From NCBI GenBank assembly GCA_015680685.1, contig MNCI01005374.1:127406-191405 (forward strand): DNA of 64,000 nucleotides, read 5' to 3'. The position numbers were made by a program, and so were the translations under genes. Position 1 is the stretch's first letter. Each line of letters begins with the position of its first letter. This DNA comes from Gnetum montanum. Taxonomy: Eukaryota; Streptophyta; Gnetopsida; Gnetales; Gnetaceae. Below, piece by piece: positions 35,326 to 48,000 of this stretch. The notes beneath the pieces were generated by a model. The model did not search any database. It was not told the DNA's origin and worked only from the letters and a program-made list of their open reading frames with translations.

Positions 35326-38093
35326 ATGGCACCTAGACCAAAACACCTACAGGAAGGAGGACCATCACAACCAAAGGAAAAATGGCCTAAAACTAAAAGA
35401 GGCTAGGAAGAATAAGCTCAGGAGCAGGCAGCAGAAACTCACACAATGGGACCTCTTCAAGAGGAGCTCGAAGTGAAATCTAGTTGACAAATTCCCAAAG
35501 AAGAGGTTGCAACTAAATAATTCCAAAGAGGAAAGGCATCAGGGCCCATACCAGGACTTGAGGTCACATTAACACAAGCCTACCTAGACACAATCAAGCT
35601 TCGCTATCTCCAATGCTTAGCTCTCCAAGAACTAAACTTTGGACCATTCTAAGAACATGCTCCACTAGAAATTAAGACATAATTGCAAAGCTCTCCCATG
35701 TGGTCAATCATCACTACTAGTGGGGAGTGGTACATAAAAGAGATGTATCTCTTCTAGAATAGCAGAAAGGTAGGATCCACTATGAGAATTAAGGACATCC
35801 AAGTGTCTTCCTCGGCAAAAGCAATTGTGTAGGTTCTTGGCATGCCTGATTCTGGCACCCATTTGGCAAAAATATCAACGCAAGCAAACCCTAAGGTAAA
35901 AAAGGAGTGGACCCAGCAGTGTTATGGGGTTGATCATAAGCAATTTGGAGCACTCACACTGGTAGAGCATATATACTTCAAGATAGCAACTTCTCACCTC
36001 AATCCAACAATGAGGCCCAGCAAGGTGACAACCTTCTCTGCCCATGCCTGTCCCGCTCTAATTGGAAAATTCCGAGTTAACCTTCCATAGCTAATCTATC
36101 TGGAGATAGAAAAGTGTTTTAAGGAGAATGAACATGAAAAAAAAACCTTGTTGTTTCCATGCTTGATCAAAAAACTTTGCAAAAGGGCAGGGATAGTCCA
36201 CTACACCAATGACATGATCCAGCGTACTCCCATCACCTCTAAGTCTAAAATGATGAAAAATAAGATCCCTATCATATCAAAAGAAGAGAAGCAACTGCCG
36301 CCACCTCCACCACTCACTTAGGAAACAACATCAAAGGTCGTGTAACCATTGAGTGCCTACAAGAAATCCGAGAGCAACTCTTGCATGAGTGAGAGTAGCA
36401 AGTAGGAACTAGTGGTGGTGGTCCATGTGTATATTGTCCTGCAATAAGCCACCTCAATGAAGTGACTTGAATAATAAGCCAAATAGATGAAGGTGGGCTA
36501 ATATTCTCAACCCAAAGAACATAGCTACCCGTGAGGTTGAATCCTAATGCTCGAGAGAGGACGGTGTCTCTCTCACAACAACAACAATTCCCAAGAATCT
36601 ATGGGAATGCCACTACCTTTACGATGTACTTGGAGGAGGGCAAAGAGGCAATTGTATTGGTGAAACAACACCAAGGGCAGGAGACAACAGCAAAAGTGGT
36701 GGCTGATATAGTCGTTGAAGCATTAAATGCACTTGCAACATTTGTACTAGACATTTCTACACTCAAAGATGCACATACATCTGCAAGAACTATCAATGGA
36801 AGATTAAGTGCAACCCAACATGAAGAGTTGCTAGAACAACTAGTGAGAACTAAGTAACCGATTTCAAATATCTTTGATTTTCCAGATAATATCACTGCAA
36901 CCTAGTCAGAGATGCTTGAAGCAAAGGGCAAGTGCATTATTTTAGAAGGGCAACTCAAAATGACTTAAGCACAAAACCAACGCTTGATAACAAAGGTTGC
37001 TAAATTAAGAGCCCATATTGCTGATCCCACTCTCCTCAACGCTGCACTTACAAGAGATGAGACTTTTGAATAGCTTCAGGACAAACTTAAATAAGTTGAG
37101 GCGAAGATGGTAACAACCGTCTTTGACCAGTTTGTGGCCAAGGCCAAAACATATTCAGTTTAAAAAGACTTGGTCCAAATGCATTAAGAAAATGAGATGC
37201 TAACCACAAAAATTCATCACTCACAGAATGTTGATGTGCAAAAACAACAAATGCAAGAATTTATCCATCAACAACAAAAGCAGCTAGTTAGGGTGAACAC
37301 TAAGCTTAGGAGATTAGAAGCAGAGAATAGAAATCTCTCTATAGAGGAAATCTGTGCCTTATGCCAAAAATTTGCAATTGAGATAGCTACCTAGAAGAAT
37401 GAGGCTCTCAAATTTACGAGAGTCAAAGATCACTACAAAGATCAGGTTGGCCTGCAGAAAGAGGTAAATAAAAAACACATCCAGATAGCTAAGGAAAAAG
37501 TCAATGAGGTCCTCCAACAACTCCAATAAGGAAGAGAAGTGTGGCAACCTATCATTGAAGGGATAGATGTCTACAACAAAGCAAAGATCAACATGAAGAA
37601 GTTGTAGATAGAAGAGGTGACTGAATACATGGAGCTTGCCAATCTTCAATACATAAACTTAGTGATGCTAACTACTAAATGACTATGGTCAAAGTTAGAA
37701 AAGTAGGTGGCCAGTTCGTACTTCTTGTACGAGATAGAGTTCAAGCATCATAAAGAAACCAAGCATAAACTTAAGATTACAAATGTTGAACTCAAAGTTC
37801 TCAAGGCAAGATTCACTAATCAAAGATCAATTGTTAAAAACCTGTAATGACTACCATGAATTGCAGAATGCGATCAAGGTGTTCAACATTGAATGCAAAC
37901 AATTTGCTACCTACTTTGTTAATGTCAAAGGGCTATTCCCAACAATGCTTTGTCCTTGGGATGTGCCCATTTTAGCCCACATTGGTGAAGCTGCATGGAC
38001 CGTGCATGATCCCAAGAGTAAGAAAAAAATGAAAACATTATTGGATGCTTTTCATCTTCCACTACAAGTTGCAATAGCAACAAGACAAACCTA
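35326..38093 (+). pseudogene. Third ORF (coiled-coil accessory protein) of plus gypsy element
   Basis: Starts M-A-P-R-P-K-H-L-Q-E-G-G. The first part (35,840-36,310) reads QFGALTLVEHIYFKIATSHL, then TLLFPCLIKKLCKRAGI. From memory this resembles the 'putative plant transposon protein' domain found beside plant gypsy ORFs. From 36,600 the protein is a long heptad-like helix (AKVVADIVVEALNALATFVL, then QQKQLVRVNTKLRRLEAENR). The end block is VKGLFPTMLCPWDVPILAHI, then TLLDAFHLP, with a stop at 38,092. About ten stops or frame shifts break the roughly 920-codon frame. Function is unknown; an env-like or capsid-accessory role is only a possibility. Confidence 0.65.
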
Positions 38094-38149
38094 ATTTTAA
38101 GCTAATTTTTAAAACAAATAGGGTTATCATAACCAAATCTAGATGATTG

Positions 38150-38233
38150 GATATTTATAACTTAATGTTATCCATTGGAATCAAACCCATAACTTGGACT
38201 TTACAAATAAAGTCTTACCCGTAGGCTAATGCC
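38150..38233 (-). repeat. tRNA-derived SINE-like copy 2
   Basis: On the minus strand, box A-like GGCATTAGCCTACGGGTAAG (38,233-38,214) and box B-like GGGTTTGATTCC (38,188-38,177). Same family as the copies at 795-888 and 46,497-46,640. It lies just beyond the broken right end of the plus gypsy element. Confidence 0.55.
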
Positions 38234-39462
38234 TCATTTGTTGTCTCAATATTAAAGAAAACAAGCATAATATAACATTATTGATTAGCGCAATAAAAAT
38301 AAAAATTATAATTACCTCATTTTAAACTTCCCATCGCAAGACCCTGGCTTTTTTATTTTACATTATTCCCTGCTCCATAGATTGAAATTATTTGAATATT
38401 GAATATGTAGACTGTCTATTATAGATGGAATGAAAGATAATTTCTTGGAAGTGTTGTGCATTAAGTTTTTTTATTCAAATGCAACATTGCAAGTAGAACC
38501 TTGCATAAATCATATATTATATCACCATTGGTATTATTATTCCAATACCTTGAAAATGGGTTCCAGTTTAATTATTAGGGGTAATGTATTTTGTATATAG
38601 GAACAGCAACGTCACCCTGAACGATGCAATTTTCATTCAGAGTTTATAAAACAGTACAGCTTTACTTCCAATAAGGATATTACATCATTCCCACATCCTA
38701 ATTTAAGGGATTTGTGCTCTCTTTTTTTTCATTTCCAGAAATTAAGAGATTTCTTTGTCGGGTGAAAATTTTAAAACAACCCCTAATCACGGTAATAAAT
38801 CAAGCGGGTCGTAAGTATTCAGATCAGTCATGTCTCGGTGGGTTAAAAAGTAAAACTTCATAAAAACATGCACACAAACAAAATCTACAATTATAATGTA
38901 TATAATATTATTGAAATATACCTTCGAAAGATAGTGGCTCTTGCGTCACCATGCTTTGTGGACAGAGAAGCATGGTTAAATTGTTTAATAATTATTTTAA
39001 TATATTATGTTCACTATATATCTTGAGTTTATGATTAAACAAGATAGATAGTAACAGTTCACACATTTGGTTTGATCTTGATATTGTATACTCCAATACA
39101 TCCAGGAGAAATATTGTATTATCATGAATTTGCTACCAATAGTCTTAACTATAATGAAAATTTCTGAACAGCAATATCACCAAGAACAAAAAACTTTTAT
39201 TCAACATCTGAAACCCATTACCCTCTAATTTTACGAAACATCCAACTGGGGATATTAAATATAAGGGATATTGTCTTGGTGAACCTCTGCTTCCGAGAAA
39301 GTAAGTTATTTCTTTTTATGTTGGCTGAATTTTATGACATTACCCGCTTTAGATTTTGTGTCAACCGATCATGTACTGGTTCCTGTAATAAATGTACAGT
39401 ACCAATCAGAAACAAATCAAATTATAAAAATCACACAAAAAACCAATGATTTGCCAATGTGA
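38234..39462. other. 3' flank of the SAICAR synthetase gene
   Basis: AT-rich with no other gene recognised. It should hold the 3' UTR and polyadenylation site of the minus-strand gene, but no unique signal can be pointed to. A short stretch at 39,255-39,287 could be an alternative last exon (see findings). Confidence 0.4.
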
Positions 39463-39529
39463 TCAACCTACATTTGATTCTGGTATGCGGAACCTCAAGC
39501 CTGTTATCGTTTCATATAAGAAAATATAG
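39463..39529 (-). CDS. PUR7: SAICAR synthetase exon 11 (last coding exon)
   Basis: Completes Arg357 and codes [21 protein letters not shown] followed by TGA at 39,463-39,465. [10 protein letters not shown] is conserved in plant orthologues. The tail after it is shorter than the usual ...P-I-H-D-R-I-S... ending, so a further exon is possible. Acceptor TGCAG. Confidence 0.85.
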
Positions 39530-42035
39530 CTGCATGAAAATGGTAAGTATTTAAAATAATGTCGATTAAAATTAACCATGAAAAATTTATTTCGTGTTAA
39601 GCATCATGACTCACCGCCAAGCAAGCTCAGATACAAGCTCTGTAGGAGCACTTGGTATAACCTGAAAATAAGTTGGATATGAATAGCAGTAACATTCTAT
39701 TATCACGTGATAAAATAATTTAGAAACTGAAAGCATGTCAGCACGGCGCAAAAATCCATCTTGGTGTAAACGGCTGCTTACCTGATCCTCATAAGGATTG
39801 CAATTTTTCCGAAACCACAACCGTAAAAACTCCTGCAATGAATGAAAAATGGGAACAATCTGGTTAGACATCTTTTAAATAAGAACCATATATAGATGTC
39901 CAACGTATATGTGCTTTAACATGAAATAGTCATCATTCAAAATCAACTGACAAACCAATAACCTAAAATATATATTGAAATTGAAAATTCGTTTGAAATT
40001 GGAAACTTGTAGTAAAAAAATGAGTATCAAATTCTCTCGAGACCAAAAAGGGTAAAAAAATTAATAAAAGAAGGAGAAACGTTATTTGCTAATAATGCCA
40101 GTTTCACATATTTTGACAAATTTTTGTTCAAAAAATTGCAAAACCTATTGCTTGATGTGATCTGAGTAGCTTACAGTTAAAGTACAACCTAAGGCATTTT
40201 TGATTTCTAAAGCTGCCGCTACATATTTATATGAGAAGGAACTGACCAGATTTACTTTCGTATGTGTGAGCTTAAGGTCGTGCGCATCTTAGCCTATGGA
40301 GAGAGTTTTGTGCAAGTCATTACCCAAGTGAGGCTTTGGCATTAAACTTCAATTTTTTTTGTATTTAAAGAAAGGTTTTGCCTTGGCCAGGAAGGGTTTC
40401 AGGTTGCTTTAAGAGGTACTGAGGAACAAGAACGCTACTAGAACTAAGAACTTCATTGCAAAATAATTAGCAGAAGGCTGTCCATATTTTCTTCCTAGCT
40501 CTTCCTAGGTAATGTCTTTGCAAAATTTCCTGGCTTCAAAGATTAAAATGTTGGCAAACAATTTCTAAACCGCTCGGAAAACGTCAGAAAGTTAAAAAAA
40601 TCAGAAAAACAAAAAAAAGTTTGGGGAGAAGTCATCAGAAAAAATTCTGTATGCAAAATAAAAACTTTTAATAGAAAATTACAGAAACTACAAAATAAAG
40701 GCATGAAACATGATTAAGTAGACATAATAACTGCATAACCATATAACCATGGCATAATGTATACCAATTCCTTCATCTCTCTTCTTTATTTGAAAGAAAA
40801 TATTTTGATTGTTTTAAACCATCTGGTTTGTATCGAAGGCCTTCTTTTATTTTGTATTGGATGCTTTGGTAGCTTCACTTTTGTATGGCCTCATTGTTCA
40901 TCTTCTAGCTTTTTAGAATTTTAGTTGTCTTAGTCAACATTGTAATCAGCTTTCAGTCTCCCAAATATGCCCCCGCCATCATAGAACCGGGTTTTCCTTT
41001 CTTCAGAAAACAAAACAAAAAATAAAATAAAATAAAAAACCTTCATCTCTCCACCAGCCACCAACATATGTTCAACATATCATTGACACAACATATCAGA
41101 CCATTCCATTTAGCATAATATGTGAATTTCTATGCTAGTTTTTCAATGTAAAAACCATTGATTAAAAATGTGCGCTGGAATTGCGATCCAAACAATCCAT
41201 ATAATGGAAGAAAAGGCATTAAAATAAATCAGAATCACAATCCTGGGTGCATCACAATCCATAGGAAATTGTGCATTTCAAAATTGTGAGTTTGGAATTG
41301 CATTTGCATGATTCCACTACTCTAGACTCTGCTATCATGGCCTATTTGCATCTATGTCCTCCTGCAGTCAGTTTCATCTGACAAAACCATCCAAATTGAG
41401 TGAAACATGAACATCCATGGTAACAGTGGTGCAGCAATGGTTTTGGCACCATTTTCAATTGCGTTGGTGGTAGTCCAACAATGAAAACTACTTGAATTCG
41501 GCACTGGTTATAGTCTATGTGTTTTTACTTAGACGTTCAGGCATTCATAGGCAACGCAATACAATTGTCACTATGGTTGTCCATTGATGTTGTTAACATC
41601 GTCAAAGCCTGTAGTTGGAAAACCACTAATGAAAGTATTCAGCATTGCTACCAGCCTACCATAGTCATGGATGCAGTCCGTCAATACTCTACCTGCGCTT
41701 ATGCCTCTTAATGGATGCCATGTTTTAAATAGGGCTGCCCAATAACAGAAGCATGAAACAAGTATCATGAAAACAAGAAGCTTTGCCTCCCTCACTTGTG
41801 TGAGTGTGTTCCCTTTATACTCTACTTTGTAGCAATGTGCCTATTAGGTTGGCTTTTGTAGGCACTTGCTACCGTAATGTGTTGGATGCATTGCATCAAG
41901 GGTTACGTTTAAAGGCTGATACTTTTTCTTATTTCATGTCTGAATAAATAATGAGCACACGAAGACTAAATAAAAATTTCTTGGTAGTTGGATTGTCAAA
42001 AGGGTTTTTGGTAGTTGCTTGATTTCTTATTGTAT

Positions 42036-42069
<34 letters not shown>

Positions 42070-45000
42070 GAATATTTTTATTAACAAAAGTGTTTATTTA
42101 TTGCAAAACTCTTTAAAATCTTTGTTTTAAACTATATTTCTAACTTATATAATTGCAAACAATTCCCCGTTGCAACTACAAGCATTATGCCATCCAAAAT
42201 CTTTTGCTTGAATAGGCAATCCACAATCTGATCCGCATTTTTATTCAATTGTAAAAACCTATAATGTTTTAATAAAAAATTACATTCTGTTCAAATAACT
42301 CATACCATTAACTATACACATGTAGGCATTCTCAACTTTTTTAATCCAAAATATTGATTTTAATAAAACAATAATATACGAAACAAAAATAATCAATTCC
42401 TATTTATGAGTTTGGTTAGCGTGTTCTTCTCTATAAGTTTAAAATCAGATTTCTTTTAGAACCTTATTGGAGTTATTCAAAACATTTGGTAAAAAACCAT
42501 GACTTTTTCTAGCAGAAAAAAATCACACTAGTTTTCAAAGACTTGACAACTGCTTGGGTTGTTTAAGTGTTAAAGCTTAGAGCTTATAGAAGCTTTAGAA
42601 GACACTAAATTGATATCATACCTTATGAAATGTGGATTGGGATCCTCAATCTAGCAATTTGAATTACATTTCATCTCAACACTGTTATGAATGTGAAGGT
42701 AAATCTTGTGACTTTATTATTTAATTGGTAAATATGACCTTTTTGTAAGGGATGAGCTATTGTTAGTTAATAGGTTCTTTATAGATGGTTCTATGGGTCC
42801 ATTTTAATCTATAAGTGATTCTCTGGAATGTTCTGTGTTGGTGAGATCCTTCTAGAAGGATAATCGCCAAATGTTTCTAAAGTAGAGCCTTCTTCCATGA
42901 CCAACAAAGATTTTCGGAAATTGGATTAAAGGTATTGCTCCTGATTCATAGGTGCATTCCAGATTCAATTTTAGTAAAATACGAGGAAAAATTATCATTA
43001 AATTTGCTCAAAAAAAGTGAACTCTTTCAAGCTACTACATCTTGCAATAGGGTTTTTTTTACATGGAAAACTTCATCAGCTCAAAATGCAAGAAGCTGAA
43101 ACACTTTCTAAATTTTTAGCAAAATGTATTGCCACAATAGCAGATCTAGAAGTTGTCAATCACAAGGATTTGAATGATGAACAATCATTTATCTTGTTGA
43201 GAGCACTGCTAGGAAGTTGGTGTCATGCAATGACAGCAATCAATATCAATACGTTGATAGCAATGAACTATAAGGGAACTGTTGCCATTCTTAGAATGAA
43301 AAAAGTGCATTGTTCTCAAAGTAAAGAACTTTCATCAGGAAGTCAAGTGTTGGTTATGGAGAGCAATAAAAAAAGAGTATACTAGTTTGTTGGAAATATG
43401 GTAAATAAAGACATGTAAAGAGTGATTGCAAGTGTGCTTCTACTAGAGTTGTATTGAAAGCAACAAGAAAAATTAAATTTTATTGATCAGGAGCTCCCAT
43501 GGATTCCACAATCCAAGCTCTCTCAATGTCACAAAAACAGCAAAATTTGAAGAAAAGAAAAATGAAAGTTTTATTCTTGCTCAAATGGAGAAATCTTTTT
43601 TTTTTTTTTTTTTTTTTTGAGTAATGTTCAAGTTTATATTGCTCAAATGGAGAAATTACAGCTGAAAGGTAGCACAAATTCCCAAGGACAGACAAGAGAT
43701 TCAGTCAAATTCTCATACACAATCAAAGAAAACACACTCTCACATGGATGATGATCAAGGCCCTTAGCCAAGACTCTATCTCTCTCTCTACTCTTCTCTC
43801 AACTCACTTCTCTCTCCCTAGACTCTCTTCTTGCACAAGCTCTCTTATTGCACAAGCTCACAAGAGATCTCTCAAATCTCTCTTCTCTCACTCTTCTCCT
43901 TGATACTAACATTCTTCTTTCTAATTAGCCTGATTAGACTTTTTCCTTGGACTCTTATTTATAGCTTCTTGGTGTGACATTTCATCTTCATTCCAATTTG
44001 TCATTCAATTTGATGTCAGTTAAAATCCGTATGGGACATCTCAAAGAAGAATGGGACATCTCACCCAACAGTGATTCTTAACAGCTAGAATGTCCTAAAA
44101 TCCTATGGGATGTCTTGGCTGGGACGGCTCACCTGCCAGGGCAAAACACAAAGATCCTCATCTTGAAGCATGGAACCTCTAGACACCTCCAAACAAGTCT
44201 CCATAGCCCCCGAAACCTCCTAAACTCCTCAAAATAGTCCCAAAACATGCCAAAACTCCAGAGAAAGATCCCATCATTGGAGAGATGCTACATTGGCCCG
44301 ATTGATGTCTACATTAGCACCCTCCCCCTTCAAAGGACTCTTGATTTCCACACAAGAGGTCTTTACAATTGGAATAGTTGTTACCCCCTCATATACACCA
44401 CAAGTCACACACAAACCCAAGCACAATACACATGGAATGGTTAGGGCTCACAACATTTTGTCTCTACCTTCCAAAACTTATTTCACAAACACATATAAAC
44501 ACACAACACAATGTATGCATGACACACATGAACACATATACATATACAAATAGGGCATACTCATTCAAGATACATTGAGGATTACACAAGGGTTGGGTGA
44601 TGTCCACATCATTTATTGTTTATGTTATTCTCTAAACATGCAAATATGGAAGTTGTATAATTTCCGATGTCTTTTTGTGTTGTGTTCACGTTTTTGTTTA
44701 CTACATGAAGAAAGGCAAATTTGTTGATGCTAAAGAGGCATTCATTAAACTTGGTTGTTAGATCTCTCTTGCATAAACGTGAGACTATTTATTGTCTATC
44801 ATTTGGTGTCATGGTAAAGAGCTTCCAAATTTGGTAATAACTATCCTTCTGTTCTCTCTATCATGTTTCTATGTTTGGTAAATACAGGCATGGAAGTTTT
44901 CTTGCTAATGACAGTTTTAGTGGAAGGTGTGTTATTAAAGTGAGATGTCATGTGAATAAAGATGGTGATGTCTTTATAAAGCAGAGTCATTGCTCAATGG

Positions 45001-48000
45001 AGAAGCAAGACTTATCTTCAAGTAGAAGATTGTTATGGATTTGAAGCTAAATCTTGTACCCTAATTGTTTAATTGGTAAATATTGTCTTTTTGTAAGGGA
45101 TGAGCTATTATTAGTTAATGGGTTCTTTATAGATGGTTCTATGAGGTGCAATGTAATCTATAAGTGGTTCTCTAGAATGTTTTACATCGTTGAGATTCTT
45201 CTATAAGGATAACTTCCAAATGTTTCTAAATTAGATTAGAGTCTACAATATAGTTTTGCCTACTTAAAGGCTAGATCCCTTGGTCATTATATGTGGACAC
45301 CTTATTTGGATCAATTGAACAATATGAGCTTAGCTTCTCTGCTGAAGGTTTCCCTTTGTTCTTAAGAGTTTTACCTCATAAATGTTGTTTTTCTTATTTG
45401 CTATTTTGCATTAACTGTTGTTCTGGTTCTACTTTTAGTTTTGCACCTCATTCATTATCTTCATCTTCAGGATCTTTCAGTTGTCCCCCAATTACTATTG
45501 AAATCATGATTGCAATTTCAAGTGATGCAAGGTCAATTCTATGCAATTCTAGGTTCCATTTCTAGCTGAATTTGATTATTTATTATGTTTTGTAATAGAA
45601 CTGGAAAACCTAAGTCACAAGTTTGGTTCCAGCAGGCAATGCTGAGTTATCTAAAAAAACTTCTGTAACAAGAATTCTAAAATTGATGTGGTCCAATAGA
45701 TCCAAGAGGCTTTCAATGGATGTAATTAAAAATTCAATTTCAGTCTCAGAATTGCTTTTTTTAAAAACTGTTAGAAATCTGATTTTTTAATGGATTTCAA
45801 TATTGTGATTCCAAACAATTTTGGGTTGCGTTTCTTAAGGATTGGCAATTTGAAATTTAAAAGAGTCATCACCTAGAAGCTCAATGCTCATCCTACTAAG
45901 CAAAGTCCTGTAAGAGTTAGTAGTTGAGCCGAAAATTAAGCTCTTTAATCTGGAATTTCTGGAATAAAAAATAATAAGCAATCCAATCCACATCTCAGAA
46001 GCATGTCTGACACCATCATAACTTGAGGTCATCCACCATCTCCTATGAGCGCGACCTGTGTAAATAAAGAGTTATTTACAACTAGTTATTGTAGATTCAT
46101 GGAACTTAAGATGAAATGCCATGTGTGCTTTACTTGAGCACACATGACATCTTTATTATGGTTTGTAAAGTGCGCTGGTACTTGGACCAAATAACACATT
46201 AATCTGGGTAAAGTTGCTTTGTCTCTGTTAAACAGGCTTCTTATAATGAAAATGTTTCAAAGCCAACATCAATATTTGTAATTACTTCTTCGGGCTACAA
46301 GTGCTAGACTTGCCGAGACTTCGTGGATCTTCATTGAGACTTGTACTAATAATAAAAGTCAATGAGGTGATATCACAATTGTTAATTTGTCAACTAGTTA
46401 GGACTCTCAGCTATACTTGAGGCATCACTATACATATATATTTTGCATACCTTGTTGAGTGGGCAGAATAAGGTTGTTCTATGCTGGAGGCCACAAGATC
46501 AATGAGGTGTGGCTTAGTGGTTAAGACCTAGGCCTTGTAGCTTGATCAATGAGGTATGGCTTACTGGTTAAGACCTAGGCCTTGTGAAGTACAAGCTACA
46601 GATTTGATTCCAATAGGTTCTTCTGATATACTGCACTAATTTCAAAAATAAAAAGTAAACAAGAAGAGTCCTAGTTTACTTGTAAAAAAGCACCTTGTAT
46701 AATGCTTCCCAGGAAACAATGTCATTGACAGAAATTTCTGCAAGCTGTCCCATGACCCAAAACCTACTCACTATAGCAAGTTGGGCCACAAGCTTGCTAA
46801 TTGCAGGCTGTGTCAATGCTACAGAGGCAAAGACACATTCGTCCGCCACCAAAGGGTGCAATTTTTGTGATGAAGTAGGATACAAGAAGGTAGAAAAGCA
46901 AAGAAATGGCAACTCAACGTTGACCTTAAAAGATAGGAACAACTAAAGAAAAGACCCTGCCTCTTCAAAATACCCAGGAATATCGGAATAATAAGGAGGC
47001 TAACATGAAACAGCATGTTCAAGAACATGGGCAGCATGAGGTGCAAGACATACACTAGCAAAAACATACATTGTACAGGAGCTGTGAAACCACTCAAGGC
47101 ACAAATCATATTATAATACTCAGCCTGATACATACTGCTAGGTCTAGAGTGGAATCCTACTTGAAGTTGAATGAACAATGCGGATCTTCATTCGTGATAT
47201 AGGGAGGTGATAAGTCAAATACAGGAGGTGACGCTACGATGCAGGCTGAAACGTAGACAGAGATGAGCAAGGACAACATGGAAACTCTAGGATTCTGGAG
47301 TCTGCTGACAAGGATGGTCATTAGGTTGAAGCTCCTAGAATGGTCGGTCATCCCCCATGCCAGGTAAATACAGCACCAAAAATTGGACGCCAACACCAAT
47401 GGAGAAACATCAACTAGATCAAAGAAGCATAACAAGACCTAGTGTATTCCAGGTCTGATTATTCTTATTTAGAATTGTTGAGGACTGGACACCCATTATA
47501 AGAACAAAGTGCTTGGAGATTTACCTAAGAAGAACTTTCGTAAATTATATTTTAATCCAAGAAAATAAGCTTCATAAATGAGGGAATCAAATTATCCTGA
47601 CCCTCATGGCAACTTACTGTCCCAGCTCAAGTCTGCAAAGAAGGGCTGGCGGTCCTTAGCCCCATTGGATTCTTTGTTGTTCAAATTTACCACTACCATA
47701 TTATCATCCAGGATGATGCTGAGAATATACATTTGGTTAACTATTACGACTCTCAGAAGGCTATTGATCGTATTAACATCTTGAAGGATATTGCCTTCAA
47801 AGCTGAATTTCCTGAACCAATTATTATTGCAGGTGATTTTAACCAATGCAGGTTCAGCTGGACAAAAGAGAGAAGTTCCAAATAGAATCAGAATAAAGCT
47901 GATACATTTGAGGAGTTCATCAATGAGACAAGATTATATGATCTAGAATTGACTACGAGTAAATTCACCAGGTCAAATAGAATAAAATGAGTGGCTTCGG

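Noticed and set aside
42540-42620. tRNA-like or SINE-like stretch with TTTAAGTGTTAAAGC
   Set aside because: A weak box A but no box B-like GTTTGATTC at the right distance.
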